A stretch of DNA of 64,000 bases from Paenibacillus sp. YN15 (lineage in GTDB: Bacteria > Bacillota > Bacilli > Paenibacillales > NBRC-103111): positions 1-64,000 of the forward strand of contig NZ_QMFA01000023.1 in assembly GCF_003285005.1 (NCBI RefSeq). Reading direction: 5' to 3'. Within the stretch, counting starts at the first letter, position 1. The number at the start of each line of letters is the position of its first letter. The notes beneath the pieces are model-generated. The model did no database searches and was not told where the DNA came from. It saw nothing but the letters and a program-made list of their open reading frames with translations. This document shows positions 17,849 to 27,253 of this stretch, piece by piece. Position numbers and translations under genes: made by a program.

Positions 17849-20005
17849 TTACACCCGCAGAATCCTGGTATCGAACGCAGCCAGGGTTTCCTTGATCTGC
17901 CCGCCCTTCTGCGTGCGCACCGTGACGGTTTGCTCGCTGTCGGAGTTGTTGATGAGAATCAGCGTGCTGCTGGCCGGATAGAATGCGCACTCTGTGTAAG
18001 CATTGTCCGTCAGGTACGGCTGATCTGCGGACTCTCCCGCAGCAGCCAGAATCAGCTCCAGAAGCGCCCGGGTATTGGCCACGGAATGGGTGTAGCTGGA
18101 GAGATATACCCCCTTGCCCTTGCCGAACTCATGCACAGACGCTGTAGGCGCCTTGCCTGCCGCTGCCCATACCTTGGCCTTGCCGTTGGTCAGATAGACG
18201 CCTTCGCGGACCTTGAGGCCGGCAGGCAGGGCAAAGTCCGGCTGGACAGGCTCCACCGGCCACTTGCCATGGCTGATCCGCTCCCCTGTATCCCGGTCCA
18301 CACCCAGCACCTGCGCCATGCGGAACAAGGTGTCCTGTCCGGGGGCGGCGGAGGGTTCGTTCACACCCAGGAACACGCCGCCGCCGTGCACCCAGCCGGT
18401 GATGGCTTCCACAACAGCCGCGTCATTCCACAGCTCGCCGCCGCTCCAGGCGCTGCCTGCTGTGCCGGCATTGATAATGACGCCCACATCTGCGGGAATG
18501 CCCGCCTTGATGTCCTCGAAGCTCAGGAATTCCACCTCAAAGGGAAGACCGGACAGGCTTTCCAGCACATTGATCAAATCAATATCCGGATTTTCATGAT
18601 AATGGCCGGAGCAAATCCAGCTGCGCAGCTTGCCCCAGGCGGTGAGGACGCCAATTTTGGGGGCAAGGGAGTACGGCTTGCCGCTTTGGTGCAGATCGCG
18701 GATTTCGCGGAATTCGTCGGCAATCTTCTCGATATAGTCGCAGAAGTCCGGGTACGGCTCCACCAGGTGAAGATAACCCCCCAGGCCGATCCGGTCCACC
18801 GGAGCCCGCAGCAAGGCGCGGCGGATGCTGTTCCAGAAGTTCTTGGCATCGAGAGTCGGGTTGCCGCCCTCCATGAAGGTAGGCAGTCCGCCCAGACCTA
18901 CAGGGAACAGGTACGGGTGCAGACGCAGCTCATGAGTGGCGACACCCTCCACACCGGAGCACAGCCGCGCTTCAAAGCCGGAGAACACACATTTAATCAG
19001 GCCGTCAAAGCCGAATTCGGCGAACCTTCCATTATATGGCTCAATGCCTACCCAGCTGTCGTCGTAGAATACATAGGCCAGTTTGTTATGCTTATGGGCA
19101 ATATCGATCAGCTTTTTGCCGAATTCAATGACAAAATCATTGATGAACGCCATCCAATCCAGCTTCCGCTGGTCCGGAACCGCATGGGTAACCCGCAGCT
19201 TGCCCTTGTTGATGAAGTCCTCGGAGCTCATGCGGTAGCCATAGCGTTCTGCGAACAAATCCAGCGCCCGGGGGCTGACGGTAAAGTCATAGGACGCCCA
19301 ATCCGTAAACAGATGGCGGTTGTTGGCATCGGAGCCCCAGATCCAGACAAAGTTGTAGAACATGGAGGTAAAGCGGATCACGTTGGTAGCGGGATGGTTC
19401 ACGCACCACTCGTCCAGCCAGTTCAGCATATACTCCTGGGTTTCGGTATGAATGGGATCGATTTGCATCAGATGCTCTTTGTTCCAATTGTTTGTGGTAT
19501 GATTGTACATGGAGATTTCTTCCCAAATCCGGAAGGCCATGAAGTTGACTGTGTAGGCATGCCATTGGGTTGCGCCGTTCAACACCACGCTTTGTGCGCT
19601 GCTGTCATAGGACCACTGGGCGCGGGGAAGCTCAAGTCCGGTGGTGCGGTCAAAAACCTGCCAGTAGGCTATGGATTCGGGAGATTCGTTCACCGCGAAC
19701 TGCTCGGCGAAGAAATCCTTCATCAGGGAAATGGAGAAGCTCTCCGCCTCCGCCACCACCGGCTGGGTCATGAGGAAAGTCTGCTGGAGCTTGTCCGGGT
19801 TTTGCTTGGCCCAGTCATTGTGATCGCGGATAATACAGATGGTGGAGTAAATATCGTAGCCTGCGTTCAGGATTTCATCGGACAAGGCAGTGCCGTCGCT
19901 GTCCCGAATCACATCGGCTCCCCACTTTTTTGCCAATTCAAGGGTTAGGGCTTCATATCCGGATTCTCCCGGAAGGGTAAAGCCTCCTGTTTTCTTCTGT
20001 ACCAT
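17849..20005 (-). CDS. GH112 beta-galactoside phosphorylase (galacto-/lacto-N-biose or galactosyl-rhamnose type)
   Basis: 718 residues, the usual GH112 length. These cytoplasmic enzymes split beta-galactosyl disaccharides with phosphate to give galactose 1-phosphate plus GlcNAc, GalNAc or rhamnose. The N-terminus (GGFTLPGES...[12 protein letters not shown]) and [15 protein letters not shown] identify the family; the general acid is probably Asp316 in this motif. A Rossmann-like middle domain ([24 protein letters not shown]) and a beta-domain ([13 protein letters not shown]) follow. There is no signal peptide. Substrate cannot be settled from sequence alone. ATG at 20005 has GGGAGG 6 nt ahead. 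The divergent AraC gene is the likely regulator; a cre-like site lies in the leader. Confidence 0.9.
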
Positions 20006-20039
20006 AATGTGCCTCCCTGCCGTTTTGCGGGCAATATTT

Positions 20040-20053
20040 TGCAAGCGTTTTCT
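20040..20053. promoter_or_regulatory. cre-like (CcpA) site upstream of the GH112 gene
   Basis: TGCAAGCGTTTTCT matches the catabolite-response element TGWAARCGYTWNCW at 13 of 14 positions. It lies 35-48 bp upstream of the phosphorylase start, a position suited to carbon catabolite repression. Confidence 0.6.
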
Positions 20054-20241
20054 TGGTTGCAAGGACCCAAATCCGGGTAAAACAACAAATGGTTCGGCTG
20101 AAGGCCGGAGCCGCCGCCGAATTGCGTTGCCAAAGCTGAAAAGTGTGATTATATTAAAAGCATATAGCCCTTTTGGCTTGAATTCAACCTAAGAATTTTC
20201 GTGAATATATAAAAATTTGAGCATCATATAGGAGAAAAGTC

Positions 20242-21069
20242 ATGGATCATAATATTTTTGTGGTGCTGACGGATACGGAGCTGAAACTGCCTTTTTTTGT
20301 GACCAGCGCCGGCGGCTGGGAACACCAGGACAACATGCTCCGGGAGGGCGGCTTCCCCGACTTCCAATGGATTCAATGCCTCTCCGGCGAAGGGATTCTG
20401 GAGACCGAAGGAAAGCGGTACACCGTCTCGGCGGGCCAGGGGATGCTTCTTTATCCTAACCGGAAGCATCATTATTATGCGGTCCGGGAGCCTTGGGCCA
20501 CCCGCTGGATTTCCTTCAACGGCGTTCAGGCGGAGGGGATGCTGGCCTCCCTCAAAATGAACGCTTCGGCGGTTCTCCAGCTGTCCCACCCGGATATTGT
20601 GCTCCAGAAGCTGCTTGAGGCCAATGAATTGCTGCAATCCAAGGACCCCTCCCGCTATATCCGCTGCTCTGCGCTGATCTATGCCATTGTTCTGGACCTG
20701 TTCATGTATTCCAGCACCCCGGACATGCGCTCCCGCACCGAGCATTATGAGCAGCTTATGCCCGCTTTGTCCTATATCGACGAGCATTTTATGGAGCCGC
20801 TGACCCTGGAGACCCTGTCGGGCCAACTGCGGATTTCACCTCAATACACCTGCCACCTGTTCCAAAAAAGCTTCGGCCTGCGCCCCTTTGAATACATTAA
20901 CCGGTTCCGCTTAAGACGGGCCAAGGAGCTGCTGCTGCGGCATCCCGATGTGGATGTGAAGGATATCGCCCGAGCCGTAGGCTACGAGCATGCCAGCTAT
21001 TTCATCAAGCTGTTCAAGCAGCAGGAGGGCATTACCCCCAGCGCTTTCCGCAAGGTCCACCGGCAGTAA
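20242..21069 (+). CDS. AraC-family transcriptional regulator
   Basis: 275 residues. The N-terminal half (about 15-110) is a cupin-type sugar-sensing domain (GEGILETEGKRYTVSAGQGMLLYP). The C-terminal 100 residues are the double helix-turn-helix of AraC/XylS proteins (LTLETLSGQLRISPQYTCHLFQKSFG and VKDIARAVGYEHASYFIKLFKQ). Translation starts at ATG after TAGGAG. It is divergent from the GH112 phosphorylase across 236 bp, so it probably senses that enzyme's substrate and activates it. No transporter gene lies beside them, which is unusual for such a pair. Confidence 0.92.
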   Translation: MDHNIFVVLTDTELKLPFFVTSAGGWEHQDNMLREGGFPDFQWIQCLSGEGILETEGKRYTVSAGQGMLLYPNRKHHYYAVREPWATRWISFNGVQAEGMLASLKMNASAVLQLSHPDIVLQKLLEANELLQSKDPSRYIRCSALIYAIVLDLFMYSSTPDMRSRTEHYEQLMPALSYIDEHFMEPLTLETLSGQLRISPQYTCHLFQKSFGLRPFEYINRFRLRRAKELLLRHPDVDVKDIARAVGYEHASYFIKLFKQQEGITPSAFRKVHRQ

Positions 21070-21110
21070 GCCCTCCCCGGCAAATTTATTTGCGTCCGCC
21101 TGCCCCGAAT

Positions 21111-21141
21111 TGAATACTGCCGCCCGGATTTTTCCATACTG
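21111..21141 (+). promoter_or_regulatory. Sigma-G/sigma-F-type forespore promoter of pbpG
   Basis: TGAATA, 18-bp spacer, CATACTG. This is one base from the sigma-G consensus TGAATA/CATACTA at the correct spacing. It lies about 55 bp upstream of the pbpG start. Confidence 0.65.
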
Positions 21142-21194
21142 GTTACTAACATGCATGAACGTTTCGTGCGAAAACCAGTAAAGAGGTGGCACAC

Positions 21195-23252
21195 ATGGCA
21201 GAAGAGCGCCGGGAATCCAGAAGGCGGCCCAAAAGCAAGCGAATTGTCCGCGGCGCCAAGCGGATGCTGTCCCTGTTCCTGTCCCTTACCGTAATCGGCG
21301 TCGTGTTGGGCGGCCTGACCCTGCTGTACCTGCGCTCCCAGGCCCTGCCTGCGGTAACCGTATCCCAGAATTCCCAGATCCTCGATATGCAGGGCAATCT
21401 CATCGATACCTTCCACTCCGGGCAAAACCGCGAGGTGGTAAGTATTTCCGACATTTCCCCGTACCTGATTCAGGCTGTGCTGTCCGTGGAGGACCGAAGC
21501 TTCTACAACCATTTGGGGATTGATCCCAAGGGGTTGGCCCGGGCGGCCATTCAGGATATTAAAACCATGTCCATTGAGCAAGGCGCCAGTACAGTGACGC
21601 AGCAGTTGGCCCGCAATCTGTATCTGAGCCATGACCGCACCTGGTCCCGGAAAATCAAGGAGGCCTTCTATACCCTTCATCTGGAGATGCGGCTGACCAA
21701 GGATGAAATCCTGGAGCAATATCTGAACCAAATTTACTTTGGCCATTCCACCTACGGGGTGCAGGCCGCCGCCAAAATGTTTTTTGGCAAGGACGTCCGG
21801 GACCTGGACCTGGCGGAGGCTGCTCTGATGGCCGGTGTGCCCAAAGGGGCCAAATACTACTCCCCGTATTTGAATATGCAGAATGCCAAGGACCGGCAAA
21901 AGGTAGTCCTGAACGCCATGGCGGAGGAGGGCATCATCACCCGGGAGCAGGCGGAGGCCGCCCACCGGGAGGAGCTGACCATCATTCCGCGCCAGACCAA
22001 TACCCCATCGGAGGCTCCTTATTTTCAGGAGTATGTGAAAAATGTGGTGCTGGACAAGCTGAATATGACCGAGGACCAGTATGAGGCAGGCGGCCTGAAG
22101 ATCTACACCACCCTGGATTTGCGGGCCCAAAAGATCGCCGAGGAGGCGGTAGCTGCGGAAATTCCGGCGGATTCGGAGCTGCAGGCGGCGCTGATCGCCA
22201 TCGACCCCCGGAACGGGTACATCAAGGCCATGGTGGGCGGGAAGGATTACAAGGAAAACCAGTTCAACCGGGTTTTCTCCACTACCCGGCAGCCGGGCTC
22301 CGCCTTCAAGCCGTTTATTTATCTGGCGGCGCTGTCGGAGAATGTCTCCCCTCTGACCTGGTACAAAAGCGAACCGACGATCTTCACCTATGACGAAGGA
22401 CGCAAAACCTATGCGCCCAGCAATTACGACAATGTTTATGACAATATGGAAATCGACATGCGCAGAGCGATCATGAAATCGGATAATATTTATGCGGTCA
22501 GCACCATTATGGCCGTCACTCCGGAGAAAACCGTGGATATGGCCCGCAGGCTGGGGATCACTGCGCCGCTGGCCGCTCTTCCCTCTCTGGCGCTGGGCAC
22601 CTCTCCCGTCAGCCCCTTCGAAATGGCTTCCGCTTATGGTGTGCTGGCCAATGGCGGGGTACGGGCAGAGCCCATGGCTGTCATCCGGGTGGAGGATCAT
22701 GCGGGACGGGTGCTGTATGAAGCCAAACCGGCGGAAACGTCGGTGATTCATCCGGCCTACACCTATGTGCTGACCAACCTGATGCAGTCTGTTTTTGAGG
22801 AGGGCGGCACAGGGTACCGGGTATCCGACCTGATGAAGCGCCCGGTAGCCGGCAAAACCGGCACCACCAACTATGACGCCTGGATGGTGGGGTATACCCC
22901 GGAGTTGTCCACTGCCGTGTGGGTGGGCTACGACAAGGACAAAACCATCGGCAAGCTGGACCAGCGCAAGGCCGCTCCCATCTTCGCCGAATTTACCGAG
23001 CGGACCCTGGAGACGGTGCCGCCCAAGCTGTTCCCTGTGCCCGAAGGGGTGGTCAACGTCTACATCGATCCGGAAACCGGAAAGCTGGCCAATGACGCCT
23101 GCCCCAACAGCCGGATGGAGGCCTTCGTGGAAGGCACGGAGCCGACGGAATACTGCGCCCCGGCCCCCAATGCCGACAACGGGAAGGCGGAAGAGGGCAA
23201 GAAGCAGGAAAGCTCCTGGTGGAAGGATTTGAAGCGGTGGTGGAATGAATGA
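21195..23252 (+). CDS. pbpG: Class A penicillin-binding protein, PbpG-like (transglycosylase/transpeptidase)
   Basis: 685 residues. Bifunctional enzyme that polymerises and crosslinks peptidoglycan. A short basic cytoplasmic tail precedes one membrane anchor (about 20-45). The GT51 domain carries EDRSFYNHLGID, GASTVTQQLARN, RKIKEAFY and ILEQYLNQIYFG. The transpeptidase carries SAFK (active Ser), SDN and KTGTTNYDAW. A short acidic, Trp-ending tail follows. The neighbour ywhD is the same as that of B. subtilis pbpG (ywhE), the sporulation PBP2d, and the promoter is forespore-like, so a role in germ-cell-wall or engulfment synthesis is likely. ATG at 21195 follows AGAGGTGG; GTG at 21186 overlaps that ribosome site. 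Confidence 0.93.
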   Translation: MAEERRESRRRPKSKRIVRGAKRMLSLFLSLTVIGVVLGGLTLLYLRSQALPAVTVSQNSQILDMQGNLIDTFHSGQNREVVSISDISPYLIQAVLSVEDRSFYNHLGIDPKGLARAAIQDIKTMSIEQGASTVTQQLARNLYLSHDRTWSRKIKEAFYTLHLEMRLTKDEILEQYLNQIYFGHSTYGVQAAAKMFFGKDVRDLDLAEAALMAGVPKGAKYYSPYLNMQNAKDRQKVVLNAMAEEGIITREQAEAAHREELTIIPRQTNTPSEAPYFQEYVKNVVLDKLNMTEDQYEAGGLKIYTTLDLRAQKIAEEAVAAEIPADSELQAALIAIDPRNGYIKAMVGGKDYKENQFNRVFSTTRQPGSAFKPFIYLAALSENVSPLTWYKSEPTIFTYDEGRKTYAPSNYDNVYDNMEIDMRRAIMKSDNIYAVSTIMAVTPEKTVDMARRLGITAPLAALPSLALGTSPVSPFEMASAYGVLANGGVRAEPMAVIRVEDHAGRVLYEAKPAETSVIHPAYTYVLTNLMQSVFEEGGTGYRVSDLMKRPVAGKTGTTNYDAWMVGYTPELSTAVWVGYDKDKTIGKLDQRKAAPIFAEFTERTLETVPPKLFPVPEGVVNVYIDPETGKLANDACPNSRMEAFVEGTEPTEYCAPAPNADNGKAEEGKKQESSWWKDLKRWWNE

Positions 23253-23430
23253 GTGAGTGGAGGGCCAGTGGCTTGACCCTCCATCATACGTCTCGTTGGA
23301 CGGACCGAGGTTCCGTTATTTCGCAAAAATCAGCCTATTTTTCTCCGGGGCGGTCCGCGACCAACCATCAATGGGACATTCGCTCGAGAGATTCTTCGTT
23401 GCGCTTTCGCGCCAACTTTCTGACATGGCC

Positions 23431-23460
23431 AAAAAGCCGGGACCCCGATCCCGGCTTTCC
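23431..23460. terminator. Bidirectional terminator between pbpG and ywhD
   Basis: Perfect 10-bp stem AAAGCCGGGA/TCCCGGCTTT with five T on the minus side and CTTTCCTCT on the plus side; strongest for ywhD. The 180 bp before it contain another inverted repeat (TGGAGGG/CCCTCCA, near 23258-23284) and a copy of the TCCGTTAT-type degenerate repeat. Confidence 0.85.
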
Positions 23461-23501
23461 TCTGTCTGCCCGCTATGCTGGCGCGCCTGATTGGCCGCTG
23501 C

Positions 23502-24002
23502 TTACCTCAGCGCCTGCTTCAGCTCCGCCGGGGTACGGTCCCACCACTCCGGGTTATGCCGGATAAGCAGGTCCCGCAGCGCGGCCTTTCCTGCTGCATC
23601 CAGATTCTCCACCAGAATCTGCCGCTTCATGGCCTTATCCATCCGGTTCACATGGTCGGCGAGAACCTTCCAGCCCTTCCTCGCCTCCGGGTCCACCAGC
23701 ATCTCGCAGGAGGCCAATCCGCCATAGAACTGGCCTTCGGCATTGCGGTCCACCGCCACCCAGACTACCCAGCATGGGCGCCCGTTAGGCACCTCATTTT
23801 TGTCCGCGGTAAAACGGATTCCCTTCTCCAGCTTGCTTCTGGCATGAAGGGTGCCGGCGTCAATATAGGCTTCCTCTCCGTCGATGATTACGCCGGACAC
23901 ATTGGACAGGTCAATGGAGCCTGCCCCGAAGCCCTTGTGGCTGTTCCGGTTGCTGATAATATTCAAACCGCCCGGCTTGCTGTTCTGGCTGCCTGTCTCC
24001 AT
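23502..24002 (-). CDS. ywhD: YwhD-family protein
   Basis: 166 residues, matching B. subtilis YwhD along its length: GFGAGSIDLSNVSGVIIDGEEAYIDAGTLHARS, the NGRPCWVVWVAVDRN segment, CEMLVD, and MKRQI with the ending HNPEWWD...LKQALR. Function is unknown. The convergent arrangement with pbpG is as in Bacillus. ATG at 24002 is preferred over GTG at 24011, because the G-rich ribosome site GGCGGTGTGA lies at workable distance only for the ATG. Confidence 0.9.
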   Translation of the reverse strand: METGSQNSKPGGLNIISNRNSHKGFGAGSIDLSNVSGVIIDGEEAYIDAGTLHARSKLEKGIRFTADKNEVPNGRPCWVVWVAVDRNAEGQFYGGLASCEMLVDPEARKGWKVLADHVNRMDKAMKRQILVENLDAAGKAALRDLLIRHNPEWWDRTPAELKQALR

Positions 24003-24176
24003 TCTATTCACACCGCCTCATTGGATTTTGGGCAGCCTCCGGAAGAAGCCGCCTGTCGCATTCAAATGCTTCTGTGATCAATGTAACACAATATTCACAT
24101 TCGCACCAATGGGACAAGAATCATACTGCGGGATTAGCACGAAAGAATGCAACCAAACCTCTGCGGAGGCCGTCTA

Positions 24177-25895
24177 ATGGAAAAAGGCAAATGGGGAGCG
24201 GGAATGAAGATGGGGAAATGGAAAAAAATTGCGTACTGGGGCACAGCCTTTGCGGCTGTGCTGTCTTTAGTTGGGTGCCAAGACAACGGCGGCAGTGAGG
24301 CGCTGTCAAGCGAAGCGGCCGGTTCCCCGTCACCGGGCGGAGCCGGCTCTGCCGGGACAGTCAGCCCCAGTCCGGGAGCCAAGGATCAAACCGCCGCGCT
24401 GCCGGAGGAATTGAAGCTGCTCTTTGTGAACCGGAGCATCACACCCGTAAGCTACACACCGGCGGAAAGCGGAGCTGCCGCCCTCTTGCGGCTTCAGGGA
24501 CTCCAGCCGCCCGGACTGGGCATGGAAACCCTCTACCGGGATATGTTCTATGGGATTGGGAATGCCCTCAAATGGGCGCCGTTCCGGGTGGAAGACGAAG
24601 GGGGCGCCGCCGTCATGGAGACGGATTCCGCCAGTCGAAAGGCATTCCGTCTGGCCAAAATCGGCGGCGAGGCGTATTACTTTGACAAGGAAAGCATCCG
24701 GAACTATCAGCCGGTAGACGCCCTTACCCTTCCTCAGGCCCAACTGAACCCGCTGCTGCAAGCCGGGCTGGAGCAGAGCTGGAAGCCCGGAGCGCTGGCG
24801 GCGGCGCTGGGCAAGCCGGACAGCAGCTTTAACGGCTTCGACATCTACTTCCGGCAGCAGGTAGAGGTGAAGGAGGAGCAAATTCTGTCCAGCATCATTT
24901 TCCGCAAAGAATATACCCAGCCAGTGCTGGGAGCCTTGGGAACCTCCTCCGCCAGAACGGAAATTGAATCGCTCCTGGGGAAACCTGCCTTTGAGGAGAC
25001 CGCCCCAATTCCTGTGTTCGGCTACAAGCTGGAGCCCTTCTATCTCTTCTTCGCGGGAGGCGGGCCGCCATACGATATTGCCGTTTATCCGAGAAAGTTT
25101 ACAGGCAGCATCGGCGGGCCGGAGCTTCCGGAGCTTGCAGCGGCAAATACGGGGGAGAATGGCATCAATGTGCAGCAATTGGTGGATCAGATGCGGGACA
25201 AGTGGCCGGATTATAAGGTGTTCAGCTATGGCAGGGGAAGCTACGGCGTCACCTATCCCCACCGGGGGATATGGACGGATGATCTTTTGGGCGGGGATAC
25301 GGATTACAAAGGGGGCTTCATCCAGCTCTACGGCAACTATGAAGGGCAGCTGGCAGAGGGCCTGCGACTGCCGCAAGACGCGGATAAGCTGAAGGCCTTG
25401 GCCGCCTCCCCGGATTGGCCTGATTCGTTGGCTTTTTACCAGTTCCGTTTCCAGGAGGATATGGTGTTCAACCAGGAGAAGGACCGGCTGCGGGAGGAGC
25501 TTTCCATTCGGGAATCGGCGGCCAAGGAAGGGGCGGTCTCCCCCAACGGCCGGGTCATTGCCAAGGCGAAGGACAATACCACTTACGAACATGCCGGACT
25601 GTATCTGCTGTATCCCGACAAGGAGCAGCCGCCCCGGGAGGTGCACATCGGCAACTTCTTGTGGAACATCAACTGGCTGTCTGACCGGTATGTGATCTTC
25701 GAGGTATCGTTCCGGGGTATTGTCGGTTATGATACGGTTTCGAACAAGATCATCGACATCAAAGTTACCCCGGACTACAGCGACGATTACCGCCTGGTGG
25801 AGGTGAAGGATGGGATCATCCGCTACACCAACGGCGACAAGGAAGCGGAGCTGCCCTACTCGTTTAACGGGAAAGGGGATCTGGTGCTCCCGTAA
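24177..25895 (+). CDS. Secreted lipoprotein of unknown function
   Basis: 572 residues. A long lipoprotein signal peptide ends in LVGC with Cys34 as the lipidated residue. A Ser/Gly/Pro linker follows (to about 75), so the folded part is held away from the membrane. The rest shows repeated beta-strand patterns. The last third (NGRVIAKAKDN...GLYLLYPDKE...VIFEVSFRGIVGYDT) resembles a blade-like WD/TolB pattern but is not clear enough to assign. No catalytic motif recognised. The start at 24177 has CGGAGG 7 nt ahead. Its stop lies 13 bp from the stop of the convergent XRE regulator. Confidence 0.8.
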   Translation: MEKGKWGAGMKMGKWKKIAYWGTAFAAVLSLVGCQDNGGSEALSSEAAGSPSPGGAGSAGTVSPSPGAKDQTAALPEELKLLFVNRSITPVSYTPAESGAAALLRLQGLQPPGLGMETLYRDMFYGIGNALKWAPFRVEDEGGAAVMETDSASRKAFRLAKIGGEAYYFDKESIRNYQPVDALTLPQAQLNPLLQAGLEQSWKPGALAAALGKPDSSFNGFDIYFRQQVEVKEEQILSSIIFRKEYTQPVLGALGTSSARTEIESLLGKPAFEETAPIPVFGYKLEPFYLFFAGGGPPYDIAVYPRKFTGSIGGPELPELAAANTGENGINVQQLVDQMRDKWPDYKVFSYGRGSYGVTYPHRGIWTDDLLGGDTDYKGGFIQLYGNYEGQLAEGLRLPQDADKLKALAASPDWPDSLAFYQFRFQEDMVFNQEKDRLREELSIRESAAKEGAVSPNGRVIAKAKDNTTYEHAGLYLLYPDKEQPPREVHIGNFLWNINWLSDRYVIFEVSFRGIVGYDTVSNKIIDIKVTPDYSDDYRLVEVKDGIIRYTNGDKEAELPYSFNGKGDLVLP

Positions 25896-25908
25896 AGAGG
25901 CTTCCCGG

Positions 25909-26988
25909 CTACATTTCCCCGAGCCTTGCCCGTATCCGGGACAGAGCGGCCTCATAGACTGGCAGACCGGACAGCGGCTCCCATTCCTTTTCCTCGAGAA
26001 GGGATGCAAGGAGCCGCTTGCCGATTTCCAGTTGGCCGGAAGGGTCAACCTCAAGCTTGATGTTCCCAAAGTAGGGGCTGCTCCTGTAATCCGGCTCCAT
26101 CCCCAGCACCATCTCCGCATATTCGCCGAACCATCGCGCCGCCTCGTCGGTGTGGCCGCTGCGGAGGCTTTGCAGGGCCAAGCCTCTCGCCCCCGCCCCC
26201 ATATGGAGACCGAACAGGCGCTCCAGCTGATGGGCGGCTGTCAGATAAAGCCGTTTGTCCGCCTCACGCCCTTCTCCATCAGCAGCCTGGGCCAGGTATG
26301 ACAGCATCACCCCGGAGAGGGTGACATGCTGAAGCAGCTGCTGCTGGCACAGCTCCACCATCCGGGGATACCTCCCCAGCTTTAGCAACACGGCAGGATA
26401 CAGGTTCATGGGATCAGCCCCCCGGCCAGCGGGCAAATCCCGGAGCAGTGCTTCGGCGACCTCCGGCTCATTCAGCCGCATATGAATCCCCGCCGAGACA
26501 AACAGCGCCTCCTCCCGGCGTTCATCCCCGCAGCTCTCCGCCGCCTCCTGCAGCAGGCTGAGGCAACGCCGCAGCTTCGCCTCAATTTCCTCCTCCGGCA
26601 ATCCTTCCCGCAACCCCAGAAACATCTGGCCGAGACCGGCCGCCACCAGCTTAAGCCTTCCGCTGTTAGGATATTCCTTCATATAGCGTTCAGCGCTTGC
26701 TTCTCCCGCCGCATAACTGTCGAACAGGTAAAGGTTCCGCAGCTCCTCCTTAATTCGCGCCAGCTCCTCCTCAGGCAGCTCCCGGCGGAAGGACAGCAGC
26801 TCGTCCGGGGTAGTATCCAGCGCCCGGGCCAACGGGCTCAGCAGGAAAATATCCGGGGAGGAGCCGCCTGTTTCCCATTTGCTCACCGCTCCGGCGGACA
26901 CCCCCACCTTTGCCGCCAGCTGCTCCTGGGTCAGCCCCCGCTTTTTCCGCAGCGCCAGAATCACGTCTCCCATTTTGGACCTCTCCAT
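25909..26988 (-). CDS. XRE-family regulator with helical-repeat sensor domain
   Basis: 359 residues. Residues 1-60 are a classical lambda-repressor-type HTH (GLTQEQLAAKVGVSAGAVSKWETGGSSP). The remaining 300 residues are all-helical, Leu/Ala-rich and resemble TPR-like repeats, as in regulators that sense peptides or protein partners (RRNPP-like). No short exported peptide gene is evident beside it. ATG at 26988 has AAGGAG 9 nt ahead; the TTG at 26997 overlaps that site. Convergent with the lipoprotein gene; targets unknown. Confidence 0.86.
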   Translation of the reverse strand: MERSKMGDVILALRKKRGLTQEQLAAKVGVSAGAVSKWETGGSSPDIFLLSPLARALDTTPDELLSFRRELPEEELARIKEELRNLYLFDSYAAGEASAERYMKEYPNSGRLKLVAAGLGQMFLGLREGLPEEEIEAKLRRCLSLLQEAAESCGDERREEALFVSAGIHMRLNEPEVAEALLRDLPAGRGADPMNLYPAVLLKLGRYPRMVELCQQQLLQHVTLSGVMLSYLAQAADGEGREADKRLYLTAAHQLERLFGLHMGAGARGLALQSLRSGHTDEAARWFGEYAEMVLGMEPDYRSSPYFGNIKLEVDPSGQLEIGKRLLASLLEEKEWEPLSGLPVYEAALSRIRARLGEM

Positions 26989-27253
26989 GAATTTCAACTC
27001 CTTATTGTTGGCGATTCCGTTTGCTTATCCTTATCTTACCCTCCGGAATGCCCGCCAACAATGGAGGCAAAGTCACGTACTCCTCCACAAAATGTGAACC
27101 GCGCTCCACTGGAAGCGCAGTTGTTCCGGCAAAGGGGATCTATTCCGCTCCCTTCCCCCGGAAGATTTGTCCCACGAGTTTCCGGATGCCGGATATATTT
27201 GTCCACCCCCTCACATATACATGCTGTAGACGCTTGTCAACGGGGTGAATGTA

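Noticed and set aside
17930-19948. 672-codon plus-strand frame antisense to the GH112 gene
   Set aside because: The GH112 reading is conserved along its length; this frame has no family features.
20997-22751. 584-codon minus-strand frame antisense to pbpG
   Set aside because: All PBP motifs are on the plus strand; the antisense product is His/Gly-rich without motif.
27175-27235. Sigma-E-like ATATATT and CATATACA before the M1 peptidase
   Set aside because: Spacing is right, but the -35 matches poorly; too weak to list as a promoter.
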